Positions 24,720-30,704 of a stretch of 31,885 nucleotides of DNA are shown here, one piece after another. A model generated the notes under the pieces. The model worked only from the letters and a program-made list of their open reading frames with translations. It had not been told where the DNA came from and ran no database searches. Within the stretch, counting starts at the first letter, position 1. Every line of letters starts with the position of its first letter. A program made the position numbers and the translations under genes. The DNA comes from a virus, in IMG/VR virus record IMGVR_UViG_3300035187_001784, positions 1 to 31,885 of that record, one strand, 5' to 3'.

Positions 24720-24911
24720 ATGTTATCCGACACTGCTTCGTCTGCAATGAACACTTTCGCTTTTATCTTGGAAAAGTATAAAGACGAGTTCGATAGGGCA
24801 AAGAACTACGACCCAAAGAACGACAAGGCGTATCAACGAGAACAGCGGCGATTGGCGCGAATAGCTGCCAAGCAAAAGTCGGAAAATTTCCTCTCATCGT
24901 CTAACGGATAA
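24720..24911 (+). CDS. Unknown small charged protein (63 aa)
   Basis: A-rich leader without SD. Charged helix (EKYKDEFDRAKNYDPKND; QREQRRLARIAAKQKSEN). No motif recognised. It is the last plus-strand gene before the minus-strand endonuclease, which ends 8 bases away in convergent orientation. Confidence 0.6.
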   Translation: MLSDTASSAMNTFAFILEKYKDEFDRAKNYDPKNDKAYQREQRRLARIAAKQKSENFLSSSNG

Positions 24912-24919
24912 GACTAGGG

Positions 24920-25747
24920 TTAATCATTTGACCTTTTCTTTTCTAAGAACTTTTTCATCCTAAAGCTATTTGACGGAATCATAATGTTCATCTGTTTGCA
25001 TCTTTTTTTTAATCCATTATCGGTTAAACCAAATTTTGCAGCCAAATCTCTCATTGTGTTTTCTAGCAATAGTTTTTGCAATTCTTCCTTGTCTGGAAGC
25101 TTTGTTTTAGGTAAATGTTTCCTAGCGCAGTTTTTGCAACGTTGCGAATGCTTTCCAATTTTTTTATCGCAATCTAGACACTTTTTTTCTTTATTAAGTT
25201 CAAAAAATACTTCATACTGAAACTTATCTAAGGGTCTATAGTGAAATTGGATATCACAATTCTCTTCTAAAGAATTATTTCGGTTTCGAATACCGATAGA
25301 CCCGCCATTTTCCCAAACATCATAATCAAAATCATTCACAACTTGCGACTTTAAAACTTCTTCCGTTAAATTTTTGATATACTCTTTGTTGTAGCACAAT
25401 GAATAATGAATTTCAATCACCTTCCATCCAGCCGCTTCGATTAAATTATGCCTATTTTGATAATATGGCTTTAATTTTCCATCCGCTTCATAATGCTGAT
25501 TTCCATTAATTTCGAAAGCTATCATCTTTTCTGGGAAAGCAATATCTAAAGAAAAGTATCGATCTTCTAGTGCTTTGAATTCTTCGATGAATCTAACTCC
25601 TTCTTTTCTTAAAAAAGATTTAAAATTTTCACACGGAACCGATTTAAAAATAGATCTTCTTTTCCAAGGATGTTTGCCTTCATTTTCCTTTAGCCATTTT
25701 TTACGTTTTTCTGATATTTTCTTTCTTGATTCGGCAGTATGATTCAT
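24920..25747 (-). CDS. Homing-type endonuclease: NUMOD3, VSR/EDxHD-like nuclease, zinc ribbon, HTH (275 aa)
   Basis: N-terminal NUMOD3-like motif (HTAESRKKISEKRKKWLKEN, residues 3-22). The nuclease core spans about 40-120: Glu55/56, Asp68 in SLDIAF, and E79-I-N-G-N-Q-H85-Y, the pattern of the Vsr-like/EDxHD group of phage homing endonucleases. Then a zinc ribbon with C190, C193, C204 and C207, and a C-terminal helix-turn-helix (about 221-254, MRDLAAKFGLTDNGLKKRC) for DNA recognition. The DNA is clearly more AT-rich than flanking genes and lies on the opposite strand next to a tRNA, consistent with a mobile free-standing homing gene. Target unknown. Confidence 0.85.
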   Translation of the reverse strand: MNHTAESRKKISEKRKKWLKENEGKHPWKRRSIFKSVPCENFKSFLRKEGVRFIEEFKALEDRYFSLDIAFPEKMIAFEINGNQHYEADGKLKPYYQNRHNLIEAAGWKVIEIHYSLCYNKEYIKNLTEEVLKSQVVNDFDYDVWENGGSIGIRNRNNSLEENCDIQFHYRPLDKFQYEVFFELNKEKKCLDCDKKIGKHSQRCKNCARKHLPKTKLPDKEELQKLLLENTMRDLAAKFGLTDNGLKKRCKQMNIMIPSNSFRMKKFLEKKRSND

Positions 25748-25813
25748 ATTTAGATTTACACTTACAAAATATAAAAAATTAACAAAATATCATTTCTAAG
25801 TTCAATTCTCTCT

Positions 25814-25889
25814 GGTCCTGTAGCTCAACGGTTAGAGCAGAGGACTCATAATCCTTTGGTTCTGGGTTCGAATCCCAGCGGGACCACCA
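25814..25889 (+). tRNA. tRNA with CAT anticodon, probably tRNA-Ile2
   Basis: Acceptor GGTCCTG/CGGGACC, D stem GCTC/GAGC, anticodon stem GAGGA/TCCTT with loop CTCATAA, T stem CTGGG/CCCAG with TTCGAAT, discriminator A, encoded CCA. Bases C4 and C5 of the acceptor stem and the general resemblance to E. coli tRNA-Ile2 favour an isoleucine tRNA whose C34 is modified to lysidine by TilS to read AUA. Elongator Met is the alternative. Confidence 0.93.
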
Positions 25890-25925
25890 ATTTAGAAAAA
25901 TGATCGGCGCGTTTTATCATCGTTA

Positions 25926-26267
25926 ATGACGAAAGTTTGCCGCCGATGCAGTCAAAAGAAAAATATCGAAGATTTCCCGTTGTTTTCGGGGCAACAAACG
26001 GGCCGAAAAAATACTTGTTCAACGTGCTGCAACGATTTGTCGGTACTTCGTAAAAGGTTAAAGCAAGAAAACCCGCCGCCGCCAGCGGGAGAATGTCCGA
26101 TTTGCCAAAACTTAACGCACGACTGGATCTTAGATCACTGCCACTTCACGAACGAATTTCGCGGCTATATCTGCAACAACTGCAATCTTGCGCTCGGTCG
26201 TTTCAATGACGACGAGAGATTATTGCGAAGAGCTATTGACTATTTGAACAACAACGTAAAGAGTTGA
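25926..26267 (+). CDS. Endonuclease VII-type HNH nuclease (113 aa)
   Basis: Matches the recombination endonuclease VII/HNH family: C57-P-I-C60, then WILDHCHFTNEFRGYICNNCN (D70, H71, H73, C83, C86, N87) followed by LGRFNDDERLLRRAIDYLNN. Four cysteines would hold the structural zinc, with Asp70/His71/Asn87 at the active site. An extra N-terminal C-x-x-C pair set (C5, C8, C31, C34) suggests a second zinc site. It lies between two tRNA genes, so it may be a homing nuclease as readily as a Holliday-junction resolvase for packaging. It lacks the long C-terminal part of T4 gp49. Confidence 0.85.
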   Translation: MTKVCRRCSQKKNIEDFPLFSGQQTGRKNTCSTCCNDLSVLRKRLKQENPPPPAGECPICQNLTHDWILDHCHFTNEFRGYICNNCNLALGRFNDDERLLRRAIDYLNNNVKS

Positions 26268-26279
26268 TTGTTAGTTTTT

Positions 26280-26362
26280 GGTCGTGTGCTGAAACTGGTA
26301 GACAGATTCGACTTAAAATCGAATGTCCGTAGGACGTGTGGGTTCAAATCCCACCACGACTA
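26280..26362 (+). tRNA. tRNA-Leu (anticodon TAA)
   Basis: Class II tRNA: acceptor GGTCGTG/CACGACT (with a G1-U72 wobble), D arm with CTGG/TAGACAG region, anticodon stem TTCGA/TCGAA with loop CTTAAAA (anticodon TAA), long variable arm GTCC-GTA-GGAC, T stem GTGGG/CCCAC with TTCAAAT. CCA is not encoded. End positions may shift by one base. Confidence 0.92.
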
Positions 26363-26374
26363 AACTTAATTTTT

Positions 26375-26632
26375 ATGCAAAAAAATCTTATCAGCAATTT
26401 GGCGAGGCAAGTGAATCGCTTAGTCTGGGACCAAGTATATGACCAAGTGAACGAACAAGTGGAGAGCCGAGTGCGGAACCAATTGTGGGGCCAAGCGGAG
26501 AATCAAGTAACAAACCGACTGTGGGTCCAAGTGGAGATCCAAATGGCGAACCAAGTGGCGAGGCAAGTGAATAGTCAAGTGAAGAGCCAAGTGTGGACCC
26601 AAGTGCAAAAAAAACTGCGCAACAACCTATGA
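26375..26632 (+). CDS. QVxx-repeat protein, array member 1 (85 aa)
   Basis: Start at the ATG at 26375 (MQKNLISNLARQV), 12 bases after the tRNA-Leu; an earlier in-frame start would lie in the tRNA. Nearly the whole protein is a four-residue repeat, Q-V/L-x-x, for example WDQVYDQVNEQVESRV and NQVARQVNSQVKSQV, with aromatic Trp often before the Q. It ends in KKLRNNL. No cysteine or catalytic signature. The regular polar/hydrophobic spacing could form a long amphipathic helix or a repeat scaffold. Function unknown. The stop overlaps member 2 (ATGA). Confidence 0.85.
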   Translation: MQKNLISNLARQVNRLVWDQVYDQVNEQVESRVRNQLWGQAENQVTNRLWVQVEIQMANQVARQVNSQVKSQVWTQVQKKLRNNL

Positions 26633-26829
26633 AACGCGAAAATCTTATCCGCCAGCTACGAGGCCAAGCGTCGATACAAGTGAGTGGTCAAGCGCAGATT
26701 GAATTCCAAAACCAATTATGGAACCTAGTGAACAAGCGAGTGAGCAGCCGAGTGTGGAGTCGAGTAGCGATCCAAGTGGAGAGCCAAGTGCGGGATCAAG
26801 TGGGGGAGCAACTGCGTAACAACCTATGA
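26629..26829 (+). CDS. QVxx-repeat protein, array member 2 (66 aa)
   Basis: Start at the ATGA junction (26629), giving MKRENLIRQLRGQ; an in-frame upstream start would read into member 1. Repeats are looser in the middle (QAQIEFQNQLWNLVNKRV) and regular at the end (SRVAIQVESQVRDQVGEQ). Ends LRNNL like member 1. No SD is visible, so translation should depend on reinitiation after member 1. Confidence 0.85.
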   Translation: MKRENLIRQLRGQASIQVSGQAQIEFQNQLWNLVNKRVSSRVWSRVAIQVESQVRDQVGEQLRNNL

Positions 26830-27050
26830 AACACGAAAATCTTATCAGCGAGTTACAGGATCAACTGCGGAGCCAAGTGCGGGTCCGAGTGGAGAGTCAA
26901 GTGGGGAACCAACTGTATGACCAAGTGGTGAGCCAAATGGCGAACCAAGTGCGGAACCAAGCGTGGCACGAAATGCGGAGTCAAGTGTGGAACCAAGTGA
27001 GGGGCCAAGTAGCTAACCAAGTGGCGAGTCAAGTGCGTAACAATCTATGA
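26826..27050 (+). CDS. QVxx-repeat protein, array member 3 (74 aa)
   Basis: MKHENLISELQDQLRSQV leader, then about 15 four-residue units including RVESQVGNQLYDQVVSQM and SQVWNQVRGQVANQVASQ, ending VRNNL. The leader and end are nearly the same as in members 1 and 2, while the inner x-x positions differ. This suggests duplication followed by unit-level recombination. Coupled by ATGA to members 2 and 4. Confidence 0.86.
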   Translation: MKHENLISELQDQLRSQVRVRVESQVGNQLYDQVVSQMANQVRNQAWHEMRSQVWNQVRGQVANQVASQVRNNL

Positions 27051-27274
27051 AACGCGAAAAATTTATTAATCAATCAAAAAAATTAGTAGAAGCGCAAGTG
27101 GAGAGTCGAGTGCGGAGCCGAATAAGAATCCAAGTGCGGAGCCAACTAGAAAGCCAAGTAGATAGACAAATGCGGGATCAAACGCAGGACCAAGTGTGGG
27201 GCCGAATCGGTAGGCAAGTAGTGGAGCGAGTTGAGAATCGAGTCAGATTTCAATTGCGAGAGGAATTTCCATAA
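27047..27274 (+). CDS. QVxx-repeat protein, array member 4 (75 aa)
   Basis: MKREKFINQSKKLVEAQV leader. The repeat continues with more Arg and Ile (SRVRSRIRIQVRSQLESQ; GRIGRQVVERVENRV). It ends REEFP rather than RNNL, so the C-terminal signature is lost here. Joined to member 3 by ATGA and to member 5 by a one-base TAATG overlap. Confidence 0.84.
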   Translation: MKREKFINQSKKLVEAQVESRVRSRIRIQVRSQLESQVDRQMRDQTQDQVWGRIGRQVVERVENRVRFQLREEFP

Positions 27275-27498
27275 TGAAACGCAAAAAACTTATCAGCAAG
27301 CTACGAGACCAAGTGTGGAGCCAAGTGGAGAGCCAAGTGGGGAACCAAGTGGCGAGCCAAGTGGGGAACCAAATGTGGAGTCAAGCGCGAGGAAAAGCGC
27401 GTGGCCAAGCGTGGGGCCAAGTGCAAAACCAATTGTTGGACCCAGTTAGGAGCCAAGTGCGTGACCAAGTGCGGGACAAAATACACGACAACCCATGA
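27274..27498 (+). CDS. QVxx-repeat protein, array member 5 (74 aa)
   Basis: The most regular member: MKRKKLISKLRDQVWSQV, then SQVGNQVASQVGNQMWSQ. Its centre switches to Q-A units (ARGKARGQAWGQVQNQ) before returning to RSQVRDQVRDKIHDNP. The DNA also shows an open frame in +1 (27231-27449) made of Gly-Glu-Pro-Ser units; this is a by-product of the 12-base period. ATGA to member 6. Confidence 0.86.
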   Translation: MKRKKLISKLRDQVWSQVESQVGNQVASQVGNQMWSQARGKARGQAWGQVQNQLLDPVRSQVRDQVRDKIHDNP

Positions 27499-27713
27499 AG
27501 CGCGAAAAACTTATCAGCGAGATACGCGACAGAATACGGAGCGAAACGTGGAATCGAGTTGACGATCAACTATGGAGCGAAGTACACGCTCATGTAGAGA
27601 GCCAAACAGCGAAAAAGTTGGAACTACTAGCGCAAAGTCAAATCTGGAGTCGATTGTGGAATCGACAGCAACGTCTCGTGCGGTTGCAAGTACAAGAATC
27701 TTATGAAATGTAA
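27495..27713 (+). CDS. QVxx-repeat family protein, degenerate, member 6 (72 aa)
   Basis: The leader MKREKLISEIRDRIRSET is intact but the repeat is eroded to scattered pairs (NRVDDQLWSEVHAHVESQ; SQIWSRLWNRQQRLV). Still an open frame with similar length and composition, so it is probably translated. It overlaps member 7 by 11 bases. Confidence 0.78.
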   Translation: MKREKLISEIRDRIRSETWNRVDDQLWSEVHAHVESQTAKKLELLAQSQIWSRLWNRQQRLVRLQVQESYEM

Positions 27714-27897
27714 AAACGTTATCGATGAGATTAAGTATCAAATGTACAAACGGGCGTCGAGTTCGATGACCACCGAAGTCGCAAACAAACTGCGAGACGA
27801 AATAGTGATGCAAATGTGGGCGCGAGTGCGCGGCCAAGTGCGTAGTCGAATCTACAACAAAATCGTAATGGAAGTGGGTTATCGGCCTATTTTATGA
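27703..27897 (+). CDS. QVxx-repeat family protein, degenerate, member 7 (64 aa)
   Basis: Leader MKCKNVIDEIKYQMYKRA is diverged; a residual repeat is seen in MWARVRGQVRSRIYNKIV. Start chosen at the ATG giving the leader that aligns with its neighbours. ATGA to member 8. Membership rests on position, length and leader rather than repeat purity. Confidence 0.72.
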   Translation: MKCKNVIDEIKYQMYKRASSSMTTEVANKLRDEIVMQMWARVRGQVRSRIYNKIVMEVGYRPIL

Positions 27898-28118
27898 AAC
27901 AAAAAAAACTTTTCAACGAATTGCGAAACACGCTCGATCAAGCTTGGATTCAAGCAACGAAACCAATAAGTGATTTGTCGTTGGCTCAAACGAGTTTAAT
28001 CCAAAAAGAAATGGACGGCAGATTTAGAGTTTCGGTTGCGCTTCAAATGCGCCATTCGCAAGTTAACGAAATACAAAATAAGATTCAATCAGAAATGTAC
28101 CGAATAGCGGCGTTATGA
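27894..28118 (+). CDS. Array member 8, strongly diverged (74 aa)
   Basis: Leader MKQKKLFNELRNTLDQAW keeps the Lys-rich start and the Leu-Ile/Phe position of the family. The rest (ISDLSLAQTSLIQKEMDG; QVNEIQNKIQSEMYR) has Q-rich helical character without a strict period. ATGA overlaps on both sides place it in the same translational chain. Confidence 0.72.
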   Translation: MKQKKLFNELRNTLDQAWIQATKPISDLSLAQTSLIQKEMDGRFRVSVALQMRHSQVNEIQNKIQSEMYRIAAL

Positions 28119-28342
28119 ATGCCAAACAATCGATTCACAAATTTAGAAAATTGGTGCGAGCCGAGGCTACGAATCAATCGGACACTTCAATTTATGATTT
28201 AAATAATAGCATTCAGCTATTCGATGCGAGGGAAGAGTTAAAAACGGAAGTGATTGCGCAGATTTCTGTTGACTTAGTAGGCGTCGTTCAGTTAAGAGTA
28301 GGGAACGAAACGCGAAACAGAGTTCTCGACTCATTATTATGA
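28115..28342 (+). CDS. Array member 9, strongly diverged (75 aa)
   Basis: MNAKQSIHKFRKLVRAEA start, then mixed helix and strand, with a weak remnant (VVQLRVGNETRNRVLDSLL) at the end. Same length class and ATGA junctions as its neighbours. Not recognisable on its own; family membership is inferred from position and leader. Confidence 0.7.
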   Translation: MNAKQSIHKFRKLVRAEATNQSDTSIYDLNNSIQLFDAREELKTEVIAQISVDLVGVVQLRVGNETRNRVLDSLL

Positions 28343-28431
28343 AGCGCGAAAAACTTACCAGCGAGATACAAAGCCAAGTGGTGAACCAAGTGTGGAGTCA
28401 AATGTGGAGTCAAGTGAGAGAGCAAATATGA
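28339..28431 (+). CDS. QVxx-repeat protein, shortened, member 10 (30 aa)
   Basis: A short frame starting in the ATGA at 28339. Leader MKREKLTSEIQSQV is a near-perfect family leader, followed by VNQVWSQMWSQVREQI and a stop in the next ATGA. It looks like a member that lost about 45 residues by internal repeat deletion, keeping frame and coupling. Confidence 0.75.
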   Translation: MKREKLTSEIQSQVVNQVWSQMWSQVREQI

Positions 28432-28511
28432 ACAATAAAAACCTTATCAGCGATTCGCACAGCAAACTTGTGGTTCAATTAGCAAATCAAGTGCGCGGAG
28501 AGTCAATTTAA
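28428..28511 (+). CDS. QVxx-repeat protein, shortened, member 11 (27 aa)
   Basis: MNNKNLISDSHSKLVVQL, then ANQVRGESI and TAA. It carries the NLIS leader seen in members 1-3 and only one clear Q-V unit. Joined to member 10 by ATGA; 4 bases separate it from member 12. Either a deletion relic or a minimal functional form. Confidence 0.65.
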   Translation: MNNKNLISDSHSKLVVQLANQVRGESI

Positions 28512-28515
28512 AACA

Positions 28516-28764
28516 ATGAACAATCGAACGATAAAAAAAATGAATAAAAAATTGCGCGCCAATTTGCTTCGCGAAAGAAACCGACTCGCGAGAGATTTTT
28601 TTCTAAAAATAATCACTGATCCTCGATTCGCGAACAAGCTTTCCACCGACACATCGTCGATTATTCTGCGAGACATCGTAGACAAAATTTTCCGCGAAGT
28701 AGATTTAGCTGTTCGCGACAAGATTCTTGAACTTTTTTCAAAAAAAGAGTTCGAAACCGCTTGA
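28516..28764 (+). CDS. Array member 12 or unrelated basic helical protein (82 aa)
   Basis: MNNRTIKKMNKKLRANLL start resembles the array leaders only loosely. The rest is a charged helical protein (RNRLARDFFLKIITDP; IILRDIVDKIFREVDLAV) without the four-residue period. Its stop lies within the -35 of the promoter for the DUF6745-like gene. It could be a fully diverged paralogue or a separate small gene at the end of the chain. Confidence 0.68.
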   Translation: MNNRTIKKMNKKLRANLLRERNRLARDFFLKIITDPRFANKLSTDTSSIILRDIVDKIFREVDLAVRDKILELFSKKEFETA

Positions 28765-28788
28765 CACCTCTCACAACTGTGCTAAATT
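28761..28788 (+). promoter_or_regulatory. Strong sigma70-like promoter for DUF6745-like gene
   Basis: TTGACA at 28761-28766 (perfect -35), 16-base spacer, TAAATT at 28783-28788. The expected +1 is near 28795, leaving about 23 bases of leader (ending ACAAATAACC before ATG) without SD. The best promoter in the window. Confidence 0.7.
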
Positions 28789-28817
28789 ATGCGCGTTGAA
28801 CTGAACAACAAATAACC

Positions 28818-29876
28818 ATGAAGAAGATTGAAAAACTGACCGAAGAACAAGAGAAGAAAATTCCCATCTACCTTGAAGAGTGGGTACGTCGGGGTCTCAC
28901 TACCGAGCGCAAGACGCTCGTCGATGCCGAGCGCGATTTCACTGCTTTCCAGCGGCTTGTGCTGAATCGCTCAAACCCTGCCCCCGTTGTGCTGCTCGAT
29001 TCGCCAGCCGAGTGTTGGCGCGTCGTTGCGACCGAAACGGCTCGCAATCACCCCGAAGTCAAGACGGAGCTTGCGAAGATCGAAAAGGATGTTGTCGCGA
29101 AGCTCACGAAGGCCGAAACGACAAAGAAGCGCAAGCTCACGAAGGCTAAGTTCGACGAGCGCGTGCGCGAGAAGGTTGAAGCCGAGCAGAACGCCTTCAT
29201 CGAGTCTCTCGTTAAGGACCAGAAGATCGTGTATCCGTACTTCGACTGTCAGTTCTGGGCCGGATGGTTCTCGTTCTACGAGTTCTGCCGCAACGAACTC
29301 GGAATTAAGTTTGACAATATCGAGGCTTACACGGCTCTCTTGAACTGCCAGCCTTACGGCATGGTTTGGCCACTCGACACGCTTTGCGTCGTTTGCCAGC
29401 CGCCAACGATCATCAATAAGAACAACCTCGGCTTGCATTGCGAGGACGGTCCCGCTCTCTCTTACAGCGGAGCGAATGAGATTTACGCTTTGAACGGCGT
29501 TACCGTTCCGAAGCAACTCGTTATGACTCCTGCCGAAGAGCTTTCGCTCGACTTCTTCAAGAAGGAAAAGAACGCTGACGTTAAGGCAGAGTTTGTTCGG
29601 AAGTTCGGTGTTGAGCGAATGCTCGACTTTGGCAAGCTCGTTGACAGTTACAAGAACTACGACGAGAAGTCTCACGACTGGTGGCATCGTAGCGAGTACG
29701 AGCTTCACGATATGAAGAACTTGTTCGGCGTCGATTATCAGCCGTACCTGAAGATGCTGAATCAGACGACCGGAATCTGGCACGTCGAAGCAGTTTCGCC
29801 GCAGTGCCGCACGCTCAAGGACGCGATCAAGGAACGTTTCGGAGGTCGCGAGATGAAGATCGTTGCTATCGCGTAA
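28818..29876 (+). CDS. DUF6745-like protein (352 aa)
   Basis: Motifs I associate with DUF6745 proteins appear in order: LTEEQEKKIPIYLEEW (about 7-22), VVLLDSPAECWRV (57-69), FDCQFWAGWFSFYEFC (142-157), GLHCEDGPALSYSG (205-218) with YALNGVTVPKQLV (223-235), then VKAEFVRKFGVERML (255-269). The His-Cys-Glu-Asp-Gly-Pro-Ala motif is characteristic. Bacterial members often carry a long Q-(V/L)-x-x repeat between the DSP and FW motifs (recollection); here that place (about 75-135) is a Lys/Glu-rich helix, while Q-V-x-x frames lie directly upstream as separate genes. Molecular function unknown. It is driven by its own strong promoter and followed by the small partner gene. Confidence 0.75.
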   Translation: MKKIEKLTEEQEKKIPIYLEEWVRRGLTTERKTLVDAERDFTAFQRLVLNRSNPAPVVLLDSPAECWRVVATETARNHPEVKTELAKIEKDVVAKLTKAETTKKRKLTKAKFDERVREKVEAEQNAFIESLVKDQKIVYPYFDCQFWAGWFSFYEFCRNELGIKFDNIEAYTALLNCQPYGMVWPLDTLCVVCQPPTIINKNNLGLHCEDGPALSYSGANEIYALNGVTVPKQLVMTPAEELSLDFFKKEKNADVKAEFVRKFGVERMLDFGKLVDSYKNYDEKSHDWWHRSEYELHDMKNLFGVDYQPYLKMLNQTTGIWHVEAVSPQCRTLKDAIKERFGGREMKIVAIA

Positions 29877-29926
29877 TTTAATGTAATTTAATTAGACAAT
29901 CCACAACAACTAACAATAATACATAT

Positions 29927-30265
29927 ATGAAGAAGAACGAAGTAATCTTGCACGGCGAGTGCATGATTTTCCAGAGCAGCATCCCCAGCTCTGCGAAGCA
30001 GTTGAACAAGTCAAAGACGGGTTACGTTATCGTCGCAGATTCGGAAACAACTGGTAATCACCATGTTGTAGACGAGATCGAAGGCGTCGATTTCTTCCAA
30101 GACGCTGATGGCAAGCTGTTTATGAAGAACGCCGTCGAAACGACCGTCCGTTGCTTGCACAAGGAACGGCACGACACGATTCGTCTCCCCGCAGGGACTT
30201 ACGAGTTCGGCTCGCAGCAAGAGTACGATCCTTTCACGGCACGTCTTCAGAACGTCCGTGACTAA
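29927..30265 (+). CDS. Small His-containing protein, likely partner of DUF6745-like gene (112 aa)
   Basis: A compact beta-rich protein with SSIPSSAK (about 17-24), VIVADSETTGNHHVVDE (34-50), VRCLHKERHDTIRLPAGTYE (74-93) and SQQEYDPFTARLQNVRD at the end. I recall a family of small proteins with the same order (a GE-x-TGHxH turn, then LxHEEH, LPxGxY and QREYxP) that often sit next to DUF6745 genes. The histidines 45, 46, 78 and 82 could form a metal site. Starts 50 bases after the DUF6745 stop with an A/T-rich leader and no SD, probably in the same transcript. Function unknown. Confidence 0.72.
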   Translation: MKKNEVILHGECMIFQSSIPSSAKQLNKSKTGYVIVADSETTGNHHVVDEIEGVDFFQDADGKLFMKNAVETTVRCLHKERHDTIRLPAGTYEFGSQQEYDPFTARLQNVRD

Positions 30266-30284
30266 CGGTCAGTAGATATAAGGC

Positions 30285-30704
30285 ATGGTTAAACCAACGG
30301 AGCGGGTTATCGTAGCTACAAGCGGTTACTTTAACCCGCTTCACGTTGGTCACGTCGAATACCTTGAGAAAGCGAAACAACTAGGTGATGAGCTAATTGT
30401 TATCGTTAATTCCGATCATCAAGTTGAGCTAAAAGGCTCGAAAAAGTTTCAGACAGAGGAAGATAGGCTTAGGATCATATCGGCCCTTCGATGCGTCGAT
30501 AAGGTAGTGCTATCCATCGATAAGGATGCTACTCAATGCGAGACGCTAAGAATGTTGCGCCCAACGATCTTTGCGAAAGGCGGCGACCGATTCGCTGGAG
30601 AGATCCCCGAATCGCCCGTATGCAAAGAACTCGGAATCCAAATAGTTGACGGTCTTGGCGAGAAGATTCGCGCAAGCTCTCAAATTTTAAATAATTTAAA
30701 ATGA
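30285..30704 (+). CDS. Cytidylyltransferase-family nucleotidyltransferase, HldE-C/TagD-like (139 aa)
   Basis: Nucleotidyltransferase signature SGYFNPLHVGHVEYLEKAKQ (residues 13-32; H20-V-G-H23), then LIVIVNSD, TEEDRLRIISALRCVDKV (about 57-74), RPTIFAKGGDR and a C-terminal KIRASSQIL in place of the usual IS[ST]S motif. This fits enzymes joining a sugar- or polyol-phosphate to a nucleotide, such as heptose-1-phosphate adenylyltransferase or glycerol-3-phosphate cytidylyltransferase. It may make a nucleotide-sugar used by the phage, perhaps by the glycosyltransferase at 12244, which is inference. ATGA overlap with a small hydrophobic peptide. Confidence 0.85.
   Translation: MVKPTERVIVATSGYFNPLHVGHVEYLEKAKQLGDELIVIVNSDHQVELKGSKKFQTEEDRLRIISALRCVDKVVLSIDKDATQCETLRMLRPTIFAKGGDRFAGEIPESPVCKELGIQIVDGLGEKIRASSQILNNLK

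Larger units (their letters stand above)
26375..28511 (+). repeat. Tandem array of Gln-Val-x-x repeat frames (12-bp DNA period)
   Basis: Eleven consecutive short reading frames of about 195-260 bases (the last two shortened to 93 and 84), most joined by ATGA, each opening with a variant of MKREKLIS. The coding DNA of the upstream ones repeats a 12-base unit, consensus C-CAA-GTG with five variable bases, giving a four-residue period Q-V-x-x. Junction DNA is also conserved (AACAACCTATGAAACGCGAA). Repeat purity is highest at 26400-27480 and declines to the right. Confidence 0.92.

Noticed and set aside
26336-26374. Upstream start for array member 1
   Set aside because: It would lie inside the tRNA-Leu gene, and the added residues do not match the family leader.
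27231-27449. +1 frame in array member 5 rich in Gly-Glu-Pro-Ser
   Set aside because: Produced by reading the 12-base repeat in another frame; it lacks the family leader and the ATGA junctions.
26375-28511. Array read as CRISPR or as iterons
   Set aside because: The 12-base units have no spacers, stay in frame for thousands of bases and encode a regular protein repeat with start and stop codons at each boundary.
28971-29783. 270-codon open frame on the minus strand opposite the DUF6745-like gene
   Set aside because: Codon bias of the plus-strand gene leaves the complementary frame open. The translated protein has no recognisable motif while the plus strand has several.
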